Source: Calothrix sp. PCC 7103
GTDB lineage: Bacteria > Cyanobacteriota > Cyanobacteriia > Cyanobacteriales > Nostocaceae
NCBI RefSeq assembly: GCF_000331305.1
Contig: NZ_KB217478.1
Location: forward strand, 8,566,879-8,630,878
Length of the DNA stretch: 64,000 nucleotides
Direction of reading: 5' to 3'
In this document: in pieces, positions 45,978 to 54,633 of the stretch
Layout of the letters: every line of letters starts with the position of its first letter
How positions within the stretch are numbered: the first letter of the stretch is position 1
The notes under the pieces: generated by a model
Seen by the model: the letters and a program-made list of their open reading frames with translations, nothing else
The model's database searches: none
What the model was told of the DNA's origin: nothing
Program-made: the position numbers and the translations under genes

Positions 45978-47006
45978 TTACTCCGTAATCGCTAACTCTA
46001 AATAATCTTGACTATCCACATCCAGTTTATCAAAATCTAGGTACTGTCGAGCATAAATATTTATTTCTTTTGAAGCATCAACATCACCCTCAATAATTTT
46101 AAGAGACTCCGAAGCCGTCGCCCAAATAACTCGCTCCTCTTTCAAAGTGGCAACCCGGAAAGCTTTATTCCAAGCATTATTTAACACCACTGCTCCAGGG
46201 TCAACCTTGTCCCTCACTGAAATCTTACGAGCATAATCAGGCATCTCCTCAAGAGTTACATAAGCGGGGAAATTATACCCGATATCAGGCTTACCTAATA
46301 AAAGTTCTCTAGCAAATACCGAGGCATCTACTTCTTCAATATCTGAACTCTCAAATAATACCCTCTCATCTATAAATATGGTGTCACTTGCATGACCTTT
46401 AATAATATGCCCTAACTCATGTGCCAATATAAACGCCAACCACGCCCTTGAATATTGATTTAGACTAATCACAATAACTGGACGATGGTTAAAACTTGCC
46501 ACCATACCACCAAAATTATCTTGAGACTTAGGATATCCATCAAAGTACACAACAGGAATCCCACAACTCCAGCAAAGTTGTAACAACCCGAACATATCAA
46601 CTTTATCTCGGCTTTCTAAAATTTTATTACGTATAATTGAAGCTGACTCAGACAGCAACTTAAACTCCGTAGTACAAGCAACAGCAGCCATTTCAGCAAC
46701 ACGCGCGGCTATACAGTATGAATTGTATAATTCTTGTGCTACAACCCCTCGTTTTCTTTTAAACCTAGCCATACACTCCTGCTTAAAAGTAGGAGTACCA
46801 TTAGGTGACAACAAAGAATTAATATCAAGATTTAACCGACGAGAAATGTAAGCAGCAGCTTCAACCACTGCTCCCCTATTACTTTCAAACTCAGAGTCCC
46901 ACCAATCAGGAAGCGCACGTTCTCTAATAAACTTATATGGAAGACCAATTCCCTCCAAGCGTTCGTAAAGAGTTTCCATCTTCATTTGAACTTGAGTTTG
47001 TATCAT
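45978..47006 (-). CDS. ImmA/IrrE-family metallo-endopeptidase
   Basis: 342 residues, start at 47006 supported by GAGGTG. Seen: an N-terminal helical part (ERLEGIGLPYKFIRERALPD), the ImmA/IrrE core with zinc motif LAFILAHELGHIIKGH and the downstream acidic IEEVDASVFARELLLGKPD. ImmA/IrrE peptidases cleave repressors or antitoxins (ImmR of ICEBs1, DdrO) and often sit in mobile elements and toxin-antitoxin sets. It leads the two-gene operon with the PIN-like protein. It has no HTH in frame, so its target is not obvious from the locus. Confidence 0.88.
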   Translation of the reverse strand: MIQTQVQMKMETLYERLEGIGLPYKFIRERALPDWWDSEFESNRGAVVEAAAYISRRLNLDINSLLSPNGTPTFKQECMARFKRKRGVVAQELYNSYCIAARVAEMAAVACTTEFKLLSESASIIRNKILESRDKVDMFGLLQLCWSCGIPVVYFDGYPKSQDNFGGMVASFNHRPVIVISLNQYSRAWLAFILAHELGHIIKGHASDTIFIDERVLFESSDIEEVDASVFARELLLGKPDIGYNFPAYVTLEEMPDYARKISVRDKVDPGAVVLNNAWNKAFRVATLKEERVIWATASESLKIIEGDVDASKEINIYARQYLDFDKLDVDSQDYLELAITE

Positions 47007-47168
47007 GGAACACCTCTTTTTTTACCTTGCAGAATCAAAGAGCGCTAAACGCAATTGTAATACCCTCTGGCAATAACCAGTGATAAACTTTTTATACTAT
47101 TGTACTATAAAAGAAGCACTTTTGCTCTTATCCGCGCACTTTATGATGCAGGCGCCACTCACAAAACT

Positions 47169-47489
47169 ATGATAAAAAGTCCACTACGTTACCCTGGTGG
47201 CAAATCAAAAGCCATTGACCAAATTGCCGAATATATACCAGATAGTTTCTCTGAGTATAGGGAACCCTTCATAGGAGGTAGTTCTGTTTTTATATACCTA
47301 AAGCAAAAGTTATCTCACCTCAAATTTTGGATTAACGATTTAAATCGCGAACTCTTCCTGTTTTGGAAATTCTCTCAATCTCACCTCCCTACTCTTATAG
47401 AAGAAATACATCGCATCAAAGATAAATATACAAACGGCAAACAACTATTTGAAGAATTAACCAAAGGCATTTTAGCGCGCTTCCTATAA
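47169..47489 (+). pseudogene. Dam-type (D12 class) DNA adenine methylase, N-terminal fragment
   Basis: 107 residues from ATG 47169 (frame open from 47100). MIKSPLRYPGGKSKAIDQIA is the start of cyanobacterial D12-class methylases with the SAM-binding PGGK motif; REPFIGGSSVFIYLKQ and FWINDLNRELFLFW follow. The gene then stops at KGILARFL, so the rest, including the catalytic DPPY motif, is missing (family about 270 residues). GATC is the usual target of this family in cyanobacteria, as I recall. The fragment cannot be active. Confidence 0.85.
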
Positions 47490-47497
47490 AAAACGAT

Positions 47498-47525
47498 AGA
47501 GAGACCGTACATGTACAGTCTCTCT
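47498..47525. terminator. Bidirectional hairpin terminator
   Basis: AGAGAGAC pairs with GTCTCTCT; the interior GTACATGTAC is itself a palindrome. It lies between the dam fragment and the leftward gene 47560-47877. Confidence 0.7.
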
Positions 47526-47559
47526 TATATATTCCCATCTTTATATAACCACGTTCAAA

Positions 47560-47877
47560 TTAACGAACGCGGGTACCAGAAGTACCAACAGTTCCCTGGT
47601 CATCATAAGCAACAGTTTCTACATTTTTCCGACTTCTACGACCTAGCAAACCAAATAAACCAAGTAAACCCATTAATCCCCAGTCCCCATCAGCAAAATT
47701 ATTATCAGTTGCGCGGTCAGCATCATTCACAACTGTTCGTTCGGTTGTTGTTGTATTGGTATCACCAGTCTGAGCAGAAGCGCGCATAGTAGCAGGTACA
47801 GTTACCAAACTAGCTACTAACAAACTAGTTCCCAAGAATTTAGATACATTAGAGCGTTTCACGTTCAAATTCCTCAA
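47560..47877 (-). CDS. WGxxGxxG-CTERM-type secreted small protein
   Basis: 105 residues. N-terminal signal peptide (FLGTSLLVASLVTVPATMRA, cleavage near ASA), a Thr/Asp-rich short mature part, then DWGLMGLLGLFGLLGRRSRK, a Gly/Leu hydrophobic segment followed by Arg/Lys, which is the WGxxGxxG sorting-like signal of cyanobacteria. The protein is probably membrane-held in the periplasm or thylakoid lumen. Function unknown. Confidence 0.8.
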   Translation of the reverse strand: MRNLNVKRSNVSKFLGTSLLVASLVTVPATMRASAQTGDTNTTTTERTVVNDADRATDNNFADGDWGLMGLLGLFGLLGRRSRKNVETVAYDDQGTVGTSGTRVR

Positions 47878-48060
47878 AATTAATATTTATCGCCATCCAT
47901 ACACATAAGAATATTCAATTTTAACTGGCGCCAAATCACCCATCAGTCAGAGATGCTTCTACGCTTGAAGTTACATTTAACTTATTAGCTTCACAAAAAA
48001 ATTATCATCAATACCTTTACCCTGCGCTTTAATTAATAATGCGACGAATTCTTTAAAAAG

Positions 48061-49434
48061 ATGCACAAACCTTTAACTAGACGTACTTTTCTTAGTCTCT
48101 GCTCAGGGATAGCTTTGTCGGTATCTTGTTCACAAAAAACTCAAGCAGGACAAACTCTCAGAGTGCAGCAAAACAAACGTTTTTTAGTTCAAAAAAATGG
48201 TAAGCCCTTCTTCTACCTTGGAGATACAGCTTGGGAACTATTTCATCGAGCAAATCGTGAAGAGGCAGTTATATATTTACAAGACCGTAGACGCAAAGGA
48301 TTTACCGTCATTCAAGCTGTTGTTTTAGCAGAACTTGATGGACTTAGGCAACCCAATGCTTACGGAAATCTACCGCTAAAAGATAACGACCCTACCAAAC
48401 CCAACGAAGCTTACTTCCAGCATGTTGATTACATCGTAAATCAAGCCGAAAAACTAGGGCTTTACATAGGAATGTTACCAACATGGGGAGATAAATGGAA
48501 AAAGTTATGGGGTGTTGGACCAGAAATATTTACCCCCACAAATGCTGAAGCTTTCGGCGCCTATCTTGGCAAACGTTATAGAAACAAGCCTATTATATGG
48601 ATTCTAGGCGGAGATCGTAGCCCTGAGAACGATAATCACTTAGCTATAATTCGGTCTATGGCAAAAGGGTTAAAACAGGGAGATACAGGAAATCATTTAA
48701 TGACCTACCATCCACAGGGTGGGTCAAATTCAGCAACCTGGTTCCATAACGATGATTGGCTTGACTTTAACATGTTCCAATCGGGTCACATGGCTATTAA
48801 TATACCCAATTATAAAGTTACATCACAAAACTATCTCTTAAGTCCGTCAAAACCGACACTTGACGGAGAACCATGTTATGAAGACCACCCAATTAATTGG
48901 AAACCAGAAAATGGTTGGTTCGATGATTTTGATGTTAGGCAAGCTGCCTATTGGTCAATGCTAGCAGGCGCCTGTGGTCACACTTACGGGAACCATAACA
49001 TTTGGCAGATGTGGCAACCAACAAGAGACCCGATATCAGCAGCAAGAACACCTTGGAAAAAAGCATTAGCACAACCAGGGGCAACCCAAATGGGTTATTT
49101 AAAACGATTATTTGAATCTCGACCTTATACAAAACTCGTACCAGACCAATCTATGATTATAAACGGTACAGAAGATATAAGAGCAGCAGGCGCCTCAGAT
49201 GGAAGCTTTGCATTTATTTACACACCAACAGGAAATCCTATTACAGTTAAACTATCAAAAATCAAAGGCAATCGAATCAAAGCTCAGTGGTACGATCCAC
49301 GTCAAGGAAAAGGAACAAAAGCAGAAGAATTTTCTAAGACAGAAACCAGAAAATTCACACCACCAACCAAAGGACGAGGCAACGATTGGATACTAGTATT
49401 AGACAACACAGCAAGTAAATTTCCAGCGCTATAA
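48061..49434 (+). CDS. GH140-like glycoside hydrolase (apiosidase-like), Tat lipoprotein
   Basis: 457 residues. N-terminal TRRTFLSLCSG (twin-arginine type) followed by a lipobox LSVSCSQ, so exported and lipid-anchored. The (beta/alpha)8 domain (about 35-375) has FLVQKNGKPFFYLGDTAWEL, the apiosidase-like opening, IIWILGGDRSP and SKPTLDGEPCYEDHP, which hold likely acid/base and nucleophile residues (D and E), then a C-terminal beta-sandwich. GH140-like enzymes release apiose or other side-chain sugars from pectin-like polymers. Substrate in a cyanobacterium unknown; own or neighbour exopolysaccharide is possible. Confidence 0.82.
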   Translation: MHKPLTRRTFLSLCSGIALSVSCSQKTQAGQTLRVQQNKRFLVQKNGKPFFYLGDTAWELFHRANREEAVIYLQDRRRKGFTVIQAVVLAELDGLRQPNAYGNLPLKDNDPTKPNEAYFQHVDYIVNQAEKLGLYIGMLPTWGDKWKKLWGVGPEIFTPTNAEAFGAYLGKRYRNKPIIWILGGDRSPENDNHLAIIRSMAKGLKQGDTGNHLMTYHPQGGSNSATWFHNDDWLDFNMFQSGHMAINIPNYKVTSQNYLLSPSKPTLDGEPCYEDHPINWKPENGWFDDFDVRQAAYWSMLAGACGHTYGNHNIWQMWQPTRDPISAARTPWKKALAQPGATQMGYLKRLFESRPYTKLVPDQSMIINGTEDIRAAGASDGSFAFIYTPTGNPITVKLSKIKGNRIKAQWYDPRQGKGTKAEEFSKTETRKFTPPTKGRGNDWILVLDNTASKFPAL

Positions 49435-49492
49435 AAATATCCGCTAGTAGCATAAGCTGGTTGCCAATACTTAAGTGTCTAATTTTTCTTGG

Positions 49493-49588
49493 TTAAAGCT
49501 CCACATAGCTGCTGGCGCCTTTAGCTAAACCAACAGCAGTCATTAGACCAACACCAGAACTACCACCTGTAACTAGACAAACTTGCAT
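49493..49588 (-). pseudogene. Short-chain dehydrogenase, N-terminal fragment
   Basis: 31 codons: MQVCLVTGGSSGVGLMTAVG, then LAKGASSYVEL and stop. The TGxxxGxG nucleotide-binding motif identifies the family (normal length about 250). Everything after the first beta-alpha unit is missing, so it is a remnant. Confidence 0.65.
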
Positions 49589-49903
49589 AATCTATCATTA
49601 ATCCTTAAAATTATTAAATTAGATTTTAAATGTTTCAATATTCAAGTACTATTTGACTATTTAATTACTCTCTAAGAGTACCCAAATTATTTCAAAATCT
49701 AACAGTACTGTTGAAATTAGTAAAAAATGCTATATTAAAAACTGTGTATTTTCCCATCTTCATTTTAGTAGGATAGTGCAAAGCAGTGTTTTTACGGTTT
49801 ACTAAATCCGTTACTCAGCAATGATACACAGATAACTAAATATATGATTCCTGGCTTTACCAATCCAATATCTTGTGCTATTAGGATAGGTTAGCGTATA
49901 AAA
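49589..49903. other. Intergenic region
   Basis: About 315 bases, AT-rich. No gene or structured repeat recognised; it joins the SDR remnant and the 3' end of the leftward hydrolase gene. Confidence 0.4.
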
Positions 49904-50722
49904 CTACTTTTCAATTAGGTTAATAAATTCCTTTAAAACTTTACCGTAACGGTTCCCAGCTACATATGTAAAATCATTATGACTGGCGCCTTCCACCCAC
50001 AAACTCAGCTTTGAAGATGGCGCCTTGTCAAAAAGCTCTTGACTATGCCAAAAAGGAATAACATTATCCTCTTTACCATGCATAAGTAGTACAGGAGCAT
50101 TAATGTCATCGATTTTGTCAATATTAGAAAACCTGTCAAACGGTAAAATTGGAAAAGGAACTTTAACACGGAAAGCTGAAGTAAAAGTACTTTCTAACAC
50201 TAAACCAGCGACTTGCTTTCTCGCAGCTAAATCTACAGCAGAACCACCACCAACCGAACGCCCGTATACAATGATATTTTGTGGCGCCACTTTTAAAACT
50301 TGAGTTAAATAGTTATAAGCAGTATCTATATCTTTGTAGGCATTCTGTTCTGAAGGGGTTCCTTGGCTTGTGCCATAACCACGATAGTCATAGGCAAATA
50401 CATTAAAACCTAATGCATTTAGATTCTCTAGTGCTTGCCTAATATCTCCCAAATCTTCAGCGTTGCCGTGAGCATAGAGTATAGTGTACCTTGCGGCAGG
50501 ATTAATTAAATACAGCGCTGAAAGCTTAATACCATCTGGACTTTTAAGCTTGATAATATCTTGTGTGTCTTGATAACTAGATGGCTGAGGTAAGAAAATC
50601 ATACTGTCAGCCCGAAAATAGACGAAAACAGCAAAAAGTAAATATATAAGAGCAGCAGACCTTATTAGCCTTTTCCAACTAAATTCCCCAACCAAGAGCT
50701 TTCGCCAAGTAACTGGTCGCAT
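49904..50722 (-). CDS. Alpha/beta hydrolase, ABHD17/BEM46-like, membrane-anchored
   Basis: 272 residues from ATG 50722 (frame opens at TTG 50734). N-terminal membrane segment (about 20-38, AALIYLLFAVFVYFRA), then an alpha/beta hydrolase fold: oxyanion region YAHGNAEDLGD, nucleophile elbow IIVYGRSVGGGSAVD (Ser), acid in LLMHGKEDNVIPFWHS (Asp), His in EGASHNDFTYVAG. Family members act as thioesterases or peptidases of uncertain substrate. Complete triad, so probably active. Confidence 0.88.
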   Translation of the reverse strand: MRPVTWRKLLVGEFSWKRLIRSAALIYLLFAVFVYFRADSMIFLPQPSSYQDTQDIIKLKSPDGIKLSALYLINPAARYTILYAHGNAEDLGDIRQALENLNALGFNVFAYDYRGYGTSQGTPSEQNAYKDIDTAYNYLTQVLKVAPQNIIVYGRSVGGGSAVDLAARKQVAGLVLESTFTSAFRVKVPFPILPFDRFSNIDKIDDINAPVLLMHGKEDNVIPFWHSQELFDKAPSSKLSLWVEGASHNDFTYVAGNRYGKVLKEFINLIEK

Positions 50723-50753
50723 CCCCTCCCCCAACTCCTAACTCCTAACTTTT

Positions 50754-51242
50754 TTAGGTTTGCTGTGCTAGAAAGGCAGCAGTGACAGAAATAATCTCAG
50801 CAATTTCTGCGGGTTCGAGCAAGCGAATTTTCGCTAAAACCTCTTGCTTTATTTTCTCGTTCGAGGGTTTTGACGAGCGCTTTTTTACTTGAGTCATCAT
50901 CCTACCTGCCACACCTTGACGATATACCGATAAAGTTATTTCACCATCTAGATACTTTTGCAGCGTTTGAGATGTTCCGCCACTCAAGCGGGCTAACTTC
51001 TCAAAGTTCCTAGAATCCGGTTCGGGAACGGTCTTCCCCTTTACCCAGCGGTACACCGTTGTAAACTCTACGCCAATAAACTCAGCTATCCCAGTTTGAG
51101 TCCAGCCATCTTGCAACAGCTGTTCCATCAACTGAACTAGTCGATTTTGGCGCGCTTGTATGAGTGATGGTACAGATGTGGCAGTCACAATTTTTACCTT
51201 GGTAACTTCAATAACAGGCAAATTTAATGTAAAGCCGACCAT
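50754..51242 (-). CDS. HTH DNA-binding protein (XRE-like)
   Basis: 162 residues. Seen: helix-turn-helix DGWTQTGIAEFIGVEFTTVY RWVKG-type (about 45-68) and a C-terminal helical part (IRLLEPAEIAEIISVTAAFL). Short basic middle (QVKKRSSKPSNEKIKQE). This resembles cyanobacterial plasmid- and phage-type regulators. It is divergent from the plasmid-type gene at 51595, and the space between them has a repeated GTGCAATAT site, so it may control that gene and itself (inference). Confidence 0.75.
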   Translation of the reverse strand: MVGFTLNLPVIEVTKVKIVTATSVPSLIQARQNRLVQLMEQLLQDGWTQTGIAEFIGVEFTTVYRWVKGKTVPEPDSRNFEKLARLSGGTSQTLQKYLDGEITLSVYRQGVAGRMMTQVKKRSSKPSNEKIKQEVLAKIRLLEPAEIAEIISVTAAFLAQQT

Positions 51243-51594
51243 ACCCCCGCTTGAGTAGCAGTTGAGGTAAAGCGCTCACGTTCTTGGATTTATAAGGTTT
51301 GTATACCCTATTTAAAAGTATAACTCCTGTATTTACAAGGGTTTGAGCAAAATTTAAACGAAACTACAAACAAAAAAGGCTAATTACCTGTATTCCTTGA
51401 ACGGAAAATCAATACAAAACGTAAAAAGTTTGCATAAAGGACAGAACTTGTGCAATATTATTTATTGCATGTGCAATATAATCAGAATATGTATAGAGTA
51501 TTGACAAAGCGGTGGCAGTAAGTGCTGGCGCCGTGGGTAGTTCATGGATAAATAAACAATAACGCAGTCGTTAACCCAGAGATAAAGGATATCG
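51243..51594. promoter_or_regulatory. Divergent region with repeated GTGCAATAT sites
   Basis: About 350 bases between two oppositely oriented DNA-binding protein genes. GTGCAATAT occurs at 51450-51458 and 51471-51479, 21 bases apart (two helical turns), with an inverted ATTGCA at 51464-51469. This is a likely operator. One GGCGCC at 51528-51533. Confidence 0.5.
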
Positions 51595-52647
51595 ATGGAA
51601 CATCTAGACTTTACTGCTAAAGGTGCAACTTTTCAACTATCTAGTGGCGGTGAGCAAGAATTAGCAGTTGCTTCAACTCCGAATAGTAATGTAGACCAAA
51701 TAAATACCAACAACCCAGAAGCACTTTCAGAAGCTGAAGTTCTAGAGCTAGAAAGTTTAGAATCAACAGTTCAGCGAGGTTTACGGGCATTTTGGGAGAT
51801 AGGACAAGCATTGCGTATACTGCGTGATAAGCGACTGTATCGGCAATGTTACGATACCTTCGAGGAGTATTGCATCAACCGTTGGGAAATGTCCCGACGT
51901 TCCGCTTACTACCTGATAGATGCTGCTGCGGTTTATGAAAATGTGAACCACGGTTCACAAATTCTTCCCGCTAACGAACGTCAAGCACGTCCATTAACTG
52001 CATTAACTCCATCCGAACAACAAAAAGTTTGGCAACAAGCAGTTTCTACGGCGCCGAACGGTAAAATTACAGCAACCCACATCATTCAAGTAGTAAAAGC
52101 ATACCAAAAGCAAAACGACAACTCTGAATCGAATAGGAGTAAAGGCAAAAAGAAGCTAAAACCACGAACAGAGCATAAATCAAACACACCTCAAAGTTTA
52201 GACGCAGTAACATCACATCCAGGGCATACACAGGCAAAATCATCTACACCAAGTACACCAATACGAAGTTGTTGGAACTGTTTGAATTGTAGTCCGGAAT
52301 TACTAGAAGAAAAAGAAAACTTTTACTGCTACCAACTGGGTAAGTTAAACTTTCTGGAAAAAGATGGCGAAACCCGCGCGCATGAATGTGAGTATTGGAC
52401 TTACCGTAACAGTGAACAAGAGTTAAGACTCTCCCGAATACCTTCACTCGAAACAGTCGCATTAACCTTACACATTCCAGCGTACTTGCAGCGAGAAATG
52501 CAAGACATCGCTAAATCATCAGGACTTAACTTAACAGAGTGGGCAACCAGAATATTAACAGAAGCAGTTGCTAGCAGTAATGGCGCCGATGAATTGACAA
52601 TCAACGGAGAAACATTTGAAATTCTTAGAGAACCAGCAACTCTTTGA
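51595..52647 (+). CDS. Plasmid/phage-type DNA-binding protein with zinc-ribbon-like Cys cluster
   Basis: 350 residues. An N-terminal helical domain (about 45-165: ESTVQRGLRAFWEIGQALRI, FEEYCINRWEMSRRSAYYLI, ARPLTALTPSEQQKVWQQAV) is the kind found in cyanobacterial plasmid and phage-like proteins, often with ParB-type context. A disordered linker follows, then a Cys cluster (CWNCLNCSPELLEEKENFYC, then HECEYW; possible zinc ribbon, about 225-265) and a C-terminal ribbon-helix-helix-like segment (ALTLHIPAYLQREMQDIAKS). An 18-base palindrome (51942-51959) lies inside the gene and three more follow downstream. A role in DNA partition or replication control is possible, not shown. Confidence 0.65.
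   Translation: MEHLDFTAKGATFQLSSGGEQELAVASTPNSNVDQINTNNPEALSEAEVLELESLESTVQRGLRAFWEIGQALRILRDKRLYRQCYDTFEEYCINRWEMSRRSAYYLIDAAAVYENVNHGSQILPANERQARPLTALTPSEQQKVWQQAVSTAPNGKITATHIIQVVKAYQKQNDNSESNRSKGKKKLKPRTEHKSNTPQSLDAVTSHPGHTQAKSSTPSTPIRSCWNCLNCSPELLEEKENFYCYQLGKLNFLEKDGETRAHECEYWTYRNSEQELRLSRIPSLETVALTLHIPAYLQREMQDIAKSSGLNLTEWATRILTEAVASSNGADELTINGETFEILREPATL
51942..51959. repeat. TGTGAACC-GGTTCACA palindrome, copy 1 (in coding sequence)
   Basis: TGTGAACCACGGTTCACA, an 18-base palindrome broken only at its central pair. It lies in frame in the plasmid-type gene (codes for NVNHGSQ). Confidence 0.85.
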
Positions 52648-52744
52648 AGAAAGTCCCTCGGAAGTCAACCGAGGTTATTTTATTTTTTACAACTAATCCT
52701 CACCACCAAAATATTCAAAATAAAAACTAAATATTCCTTAGATA

Positions 52745-52807
52745 GTGCGTGAAAGCACTTTAATTTTCATTACATTGAGTAACTGTAATGGCTTTCACGC
52801 ACCCTAC
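52745..52807. repeat. GCTTTCACGCACC inverted repeat, copy 2
   Basis: Arms GTGCGTGAAAGC (52745-52756) and GCTTTCACGCAC (52791-52802), continuing as CCTAC; the interior has a smaller inverted repeat CATTACA/TGTAATG. Related to 28757-28820 and 55574-55590. Confidence 0.7.
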
Positions 52808-52810
52808 AAA

Positions 52811-52828
52811 TGTGAACCGTGGTTCACA
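52811..52828. repeat. TGTGAACC-GGTTCACA palindrome, copy 2
   Basis: TGTGAACCGTGGTTCACA, intergenic, next to the GCTTTCACGCACC repeat. Confidence 0.85.
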
Positions 52829-52848
52829 AATTAATCGTAAGCTTAAAA

Positions 52849-53283
52849 TTAACGACTCCAGACGCTACCACCAAAATTCTCTCCACCAGAGATTTTTTGG
52901 ATGCGACCGCCTGAAACTCTAAGCGTCATCTCACCATAACCTCTTATACTACCTTTGGGAACATCTGCCCAACTGCCGATTATTCTGCTACCTCTAATTG
53001 TACCTTGAAATACATTCGACCAAGTTTGTCCACCATCACTACTTTGACCATACCACCATATTTGATTTCCAACTTGGCGAATAAAATACACTCCACCATC
53101 ATTACAATTCCAGGTGCCAGTCATGTTACTAGCCTGTGCAATAATGATTCCAGGGTTCGCAACTTTTGCAGAAATGTTAGAATTTTGCTGTACGTTGGGC
53201 TGAGATATCGATTTTGCATGTGTAGCTGCGTTACCGAATAATGTTAACGCCATTACAGAACCGAGAAAAGCTAGCTTTTTCAT
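52849..53283 (-). CDS. Small secreted protein
   Basis: 144 residues from ATG 53283 (the frame opens at a GTG four codons earlier). Signal peptide MKKLAFLGSVMALTLFGNAA with cleavage near THA; then a short linker and a compact beta-rich domain (NMTGTWNCNDGGVYFIRQVG, IWWYGQSSDGGQTWSNVFQG, GEMTLRVSGGRIQKISGGEN) of the lipocalin-like or 'background beta-barrel' kind seen in secreted cyanobacterial proteins. Function unknown; soluble periplasmic or extracellular. Confidence 0.75.
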   Translation of the reverse strand: MKKLAFLGSVMALTLFGNAATHAKSISQPNVQQNSNISAKVANPGIIIAQASNMTGTWNCNDGGVYFIRQVGNQIWWYGQSSDGGQTWSNVFQGTIRGSRIIGSWADVPKGSIRGYGEMTLRVSGGRIQKISGGENFGGSVWSR

Positions 53284-53442
53284 AGTAATTATCACTTAAT
53301 TTAAGTTTACAGAGTAGTAATTTTTTTAACCTCACACTACTCTCTAAACCTAGATATGTTTGCTAAGGCTCGTTTATGCAGTCAAGTTGAAAAGTATAAA
53401 TAAAATTCCTCAACCTCAGTCTATGTAAGGATATCCCCTCAA

Positions 53443-53460
53443 TGTGAACCGTGGTTCACA
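53443..53460. repeat. TGTGAACC-GGTTCACA palindrome, copy 3
   Basis: TGTGAACCGTGGTTCACA, intergenic, about 115 bases before the AbiE-like operon start. Confidence 0.85.
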
Positions 53461-53574
53461 TTTTCGCACCATAAGCCAAATTTCCTTACATAGGCGCCTG
53501 ACTCTCTATATACTGCTATAATACCCATGTACACTGTATTCAAAACTTATATAGCATAGTACACAATAAAGGTT

Positions 53575-54633
53575 ATGCATACTACAAGCAAAACAAATCC
53601 TTTATTAGAAAAATGTTCGGAGCAGCTAACAAGGCTTCCTAACATTCAAGTAAATTTTAAAGAAGCACCAAAGATTTGGAGTGATGAGAGTATTGCAGGA
53701 CTTCTGACAATTACCAGCAATACAAACTCTATAGATTATATTTGTATAATTTTAGAGAGTCTTACCGAAGAGGATTTATTTCTTACAACTTATCAGTCTA
53801 TCTCTGAGCAAAATAAAAAATATAAACATATTATTATCACTACTTATTTAACAAACTCAATGGTTGAGTTTCTGCTTAAGCAAAATATAGAATTTATAGA
53901 TGCTACTGGTAATATATATTTAAACAGCCAAGCTGCTTATGTTTTCATTCGTGCAGGTCTTGACTCAAAAAATAATGCATCTCTTTTTCAGATAACTTCT
54001 ACAACTCTCCAAATAATTTACATTTTGCTCAAGTCACCTAGCATTCTGGAAGCTTCACTAGAAGAACTAGAAAAAGCTTCTAGTGTACCGCTAGAGGTAA
54101 TTCAAAATAATTTAGAAAATTTATACTATCTGGGTTATCTAGAGAGAAAACGTAAAGGTGGTTACTGGATAGCCAATTATACAAGGCTTCTAGCGCGTTG
54201 GGAAATGGGCTATATAGAATGCTTACGTCAAGAGTTATTACTAGGAACTTTTACTTTTCAACAAAAACGTAAATTTTCAGAAGTAGCGCCAAGTATTATT
54301 GAGTTAGCTTTATATGATAACTTTTTAATAGGTGGAGAGTTAGGCGCCGCTATAGCTACAGATTATCTATATCCTCAATCTACGATAATACATATAACTG
54401 GTAATTATAAATCAGTAATCAATAAACTAAATTTAATACCAAGTTCCCAAGGGGAAATTATTTTTCTGCAACAATTTGGAAATCAAAATGGTTTTTCTGA
54501 TAACCAAATAAAAAATATTGCTGACCCATTACTAATTCATGCGGAACTAATAAAGGAAAATAACGACAGACTAAACTCAACTGCAAATCGCTTGTTTGAT
54601 AAGTATATTGAAGATAGGCGGCAAAATGCTTAA
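53575..54633 (+). CDS. AbiEi-like antitoxin of a type IV toxin-antitoxin pair
   Basis: 352 residues. Seen: a middle part with QNIEFIDATGNIYLNSQAAY, a winged-helix segment (ILEASLEELEKASSVPLEVI QNNLENLYYLGYLERK-type, about 155-200) and a C-terminal region with DNFLIGGELGAAIATDYLYP. This is COG4861, the antitoxin-like partner of a nucleotidyltransferase in AbiE-type systems. Such antitoxins repress their own operon. Overlaps the next gene by 8 bases (ATGCTTAA). AT-rich, consistent with transfer. Confidence 0.78.
   Translation: MHTTSKTNPLLEKCSEQLTRLPNIQVNFKEAPKIWSDESIAGLLTITSNTNSIDYICIILESLTEEDLFLTTYQSISEQNKKYKHIIITTYLTNSMVEFLLKQNIEFIDATGNIYLNSQAAYVFIRAGLDSKNNASLFQITSTTLQIIYILLKSPSILEASLEELEKASSVPLEVIQNNLENLYYLGYLERKRKGGYWIANYTRLLARWEMGYIECLRQELLLGTFTFQQKRKFSEVAPSIIELALYDNFLIGGELGAAIATDYLYPQSTIIHITGNYKSVINKLNLIPSSQGEIIFLQQFGNQNGFSDNQIKNIADPLLIHAELIKENNDRLNSTANRLFDKYIEDRRQNA

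Noticed and set aside
50731..50750. Short AACTCCT repeats before the hydrolase gene
   Set aside because: Only about two and a half units; a trivial example of simple repeats common in such genomes.
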